From NCBI GenBank assembly GCA_902764045.1, contig CACWUI010000086.1:1-6909 (forward strand): a stretch of 6,909 nt of DNA, read 5' to 3'. The notes below the pieces were generated by a model that saw only the letters and a program-made list of their open reading frames with translations, did not search any database and had not been told where the DNA came from. The position numbers and the translations under genes were made by a program. Origin of the DNA: an uncultured Lachnospiraceae bacterium. GTDB taxonomy: Bacteria; Bacillota; Clostridia; Lachnospirales; Lachnospiraceae. Positions 6,726 to 6,909 of this stretch are shown in pieces. Numbering within the stretch: position 1 is the first letter of the stretch; each line of letters begins with the position of its first letter.

Positions 6726-6768
6726 AGACAAGGAGAGGTAGGTTTCTGTCTCTTTTTTTTATTTTTTT
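6726..6768 (+). terminator. Probable intrinsic terminator after tRNA-Leu
   Basis: AGACA (6726-6730) can pair with TGTCT (6747-6751). The stem is extended weakly past an A-C mismatch by two G-U pairs and one A-U, and is followed by runs of eight and seven T (6753-6768). The stem is modest, but the T-tract is long. It fits the end of the SRP RNA-tRNA transcript; read-through seems possible. Confidence 0.5.
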
Positions 6769-6795
6769 GAAGTTTTCTTTCACAAAAAAAAGAAG

Positions 6796-6879
6796 ACAGG
6801 GAACCGTTCCTTGATATGTACCCAGAATCCTGGACATATTGATTGGCCCTTTAGGTGGAACACATGGATGCTTCCCTGT
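6796..6879 (+). promoter_or_regulatory. Candidate structured leader RNA (antiterminator-like fold, unassigned riboswitch or attenuator)
   Basis: Three complementary pairs are nested in order. ACAGGGAA (6796-6803) pairs with TTCCCTGT (6872-6879). GTTCC (6806-6810) pairs with GGAAC (6857-6861). TTGATATGT (6811-6819) pairs with ACATATTGA (6834-6842, two G-U), and that arm is capped by CCAG/CTGG around loop AATC. The 3' strand of the outer stem is the same TTCCCTGT that forms the 5' side of the inner stem of the terminator at 6864-6907, so the two folds exclude each other. This is the usual layout of a transcriptional attenuator in which stabilising the upstream fold permits read-through. The unpaired TTGGCCCTTTAGGT (6843-6856) would be a candidate ligand or pseudoknot region. 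I cannot assign a known family, and no clear promoter precedes it. Confidence 0.45.
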
Positions 6880-6907
6880 ACTTTACAGGGGGCATCCATT
6901 TTGTTTT
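6864..6907 (+). terminator. Strong intrinsic terminator near the right edge
   Basis: ATGGATGC (6864-6871) pairs with GCATCCAT (6892-6899) and CCCTGT (6874-6879) pairs with ACAGGG (6885-6890). There is a small asymmetric internal loop and a 5-base ACTTT loop, followed by TTTTGTTTT. It is the most stable hairpin in the window. It stops plus-strand transcripts: read-through from the SRP-tRNA unit, or a regulated leader for a gene beyond the edge. Confidence 0.75.
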
Positions 6908-6909
6908 AG

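Noticed and set aside
6422..6814. Plus-strand 130-residue open frame
   Set aside because: It crosses the SRP RNA and tRNA genes, has no ribosome binding site and no protein-like composition.
6631..6837. Minus-strand 68-residue open frame containing MTGIEPARLLTIEPKSIAS
   Set aside because: It runs antisense across the whole tRNA-Leu. The MTGIEPAR...SATSA ending is the familiar spurious translation of the reverse strand of class II tRNA genes, not a protein.
6811..6840. Promoter-like TTGATA with CATATT after 18 bases
   Set aside because: The two elements are the two arms of the ATATGT/ACATAT inverted repeat, so the resemblance may be a by-product of the stem. The -10 match is only 4 of 6. Start-site mapping would decide.
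6853..6864. T-box-like sequence AGGTGGAACACA
   Set aside because: It resembles AGGGTGGNACCGCG only in part. The space back to the tRNA terminator (about 85 bases) is too short for a stem I with specifier loop, and none is seen.
6864..6909. Possible coding start MDASLYFTGGIHFVL with AGGTGG 5 bases upstream, open to the window edge
   Set aside because: The same bases form a near-perfect 14-bp hairpin followed by a T-run, which explains the sequence better than 15 unrecognised codons. It cannot be fully excluded because the frame is cut by the edge.

Overview
The window looks like a piece of a low- to mid-GC Clostridia chromosome, most likely Lachnospiraceae or a close relative. This is inferred from a type I glutamine synthetase without an adenylylation insert, a 555-residue glutamyl-tRNA synthetase, a stand-alone methenyl-THF cyclohydrolase (FchA) beside folD, a large Bacillus/Clostridium-type SRP RNA with an Alu domain, and strong AGGAGG-type ribosome binding sites. 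No mobile element, phage gene or CRISPR array is visible.

Positions 1-3926 (all minus strand) form one probable operon, in transcription order gltX, glnA, fchA, folD. It is driven by an extended -10 promoter at 3897-3926. The gaps are 13, 33 and 8 bases. FchA and FolD act in sequence on folate one-carbon units: formimino-THF to methenyl-THF, then to methylene- or formyl-THF. GltX and GlnA both handle glutamate. folD is cut by the window edge. glnA is broken: the first 212 residues and the last 226 lie in different frames. The family's usual spacing implies that about 22 bases, a conserved helix, are missing at the junction.

Positions 3941-4970 (plus) hold a membrane-anchored alpha/beta hydrolase, divergent from gltX. 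Positions 4974-6245 (minus) hold a lipoprotein of the CapA metallophosphatase-like family. These two genes converge with only 3 bases between their stop codons.

Positions 6323-6909 (plus) are an RNA region. A near-consensus sigma-A promoter drives the large SRP RNA (ffs). Two bases after the SRP U-tract, a tRNA-Leu(UAG) begins, followed by a probable terminator. The last 115 bases contain no convincing gene. They hold three nested complementary segments that can form one coherent fold, and the outermost of these competes with a strong intrinsic terminator at 6864-6907. This has the design of a transcription-attenuation leader or riboswitch for a gene beyond the right edge, and it is the most interesting unassigned element here. 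The broken glnA is second.
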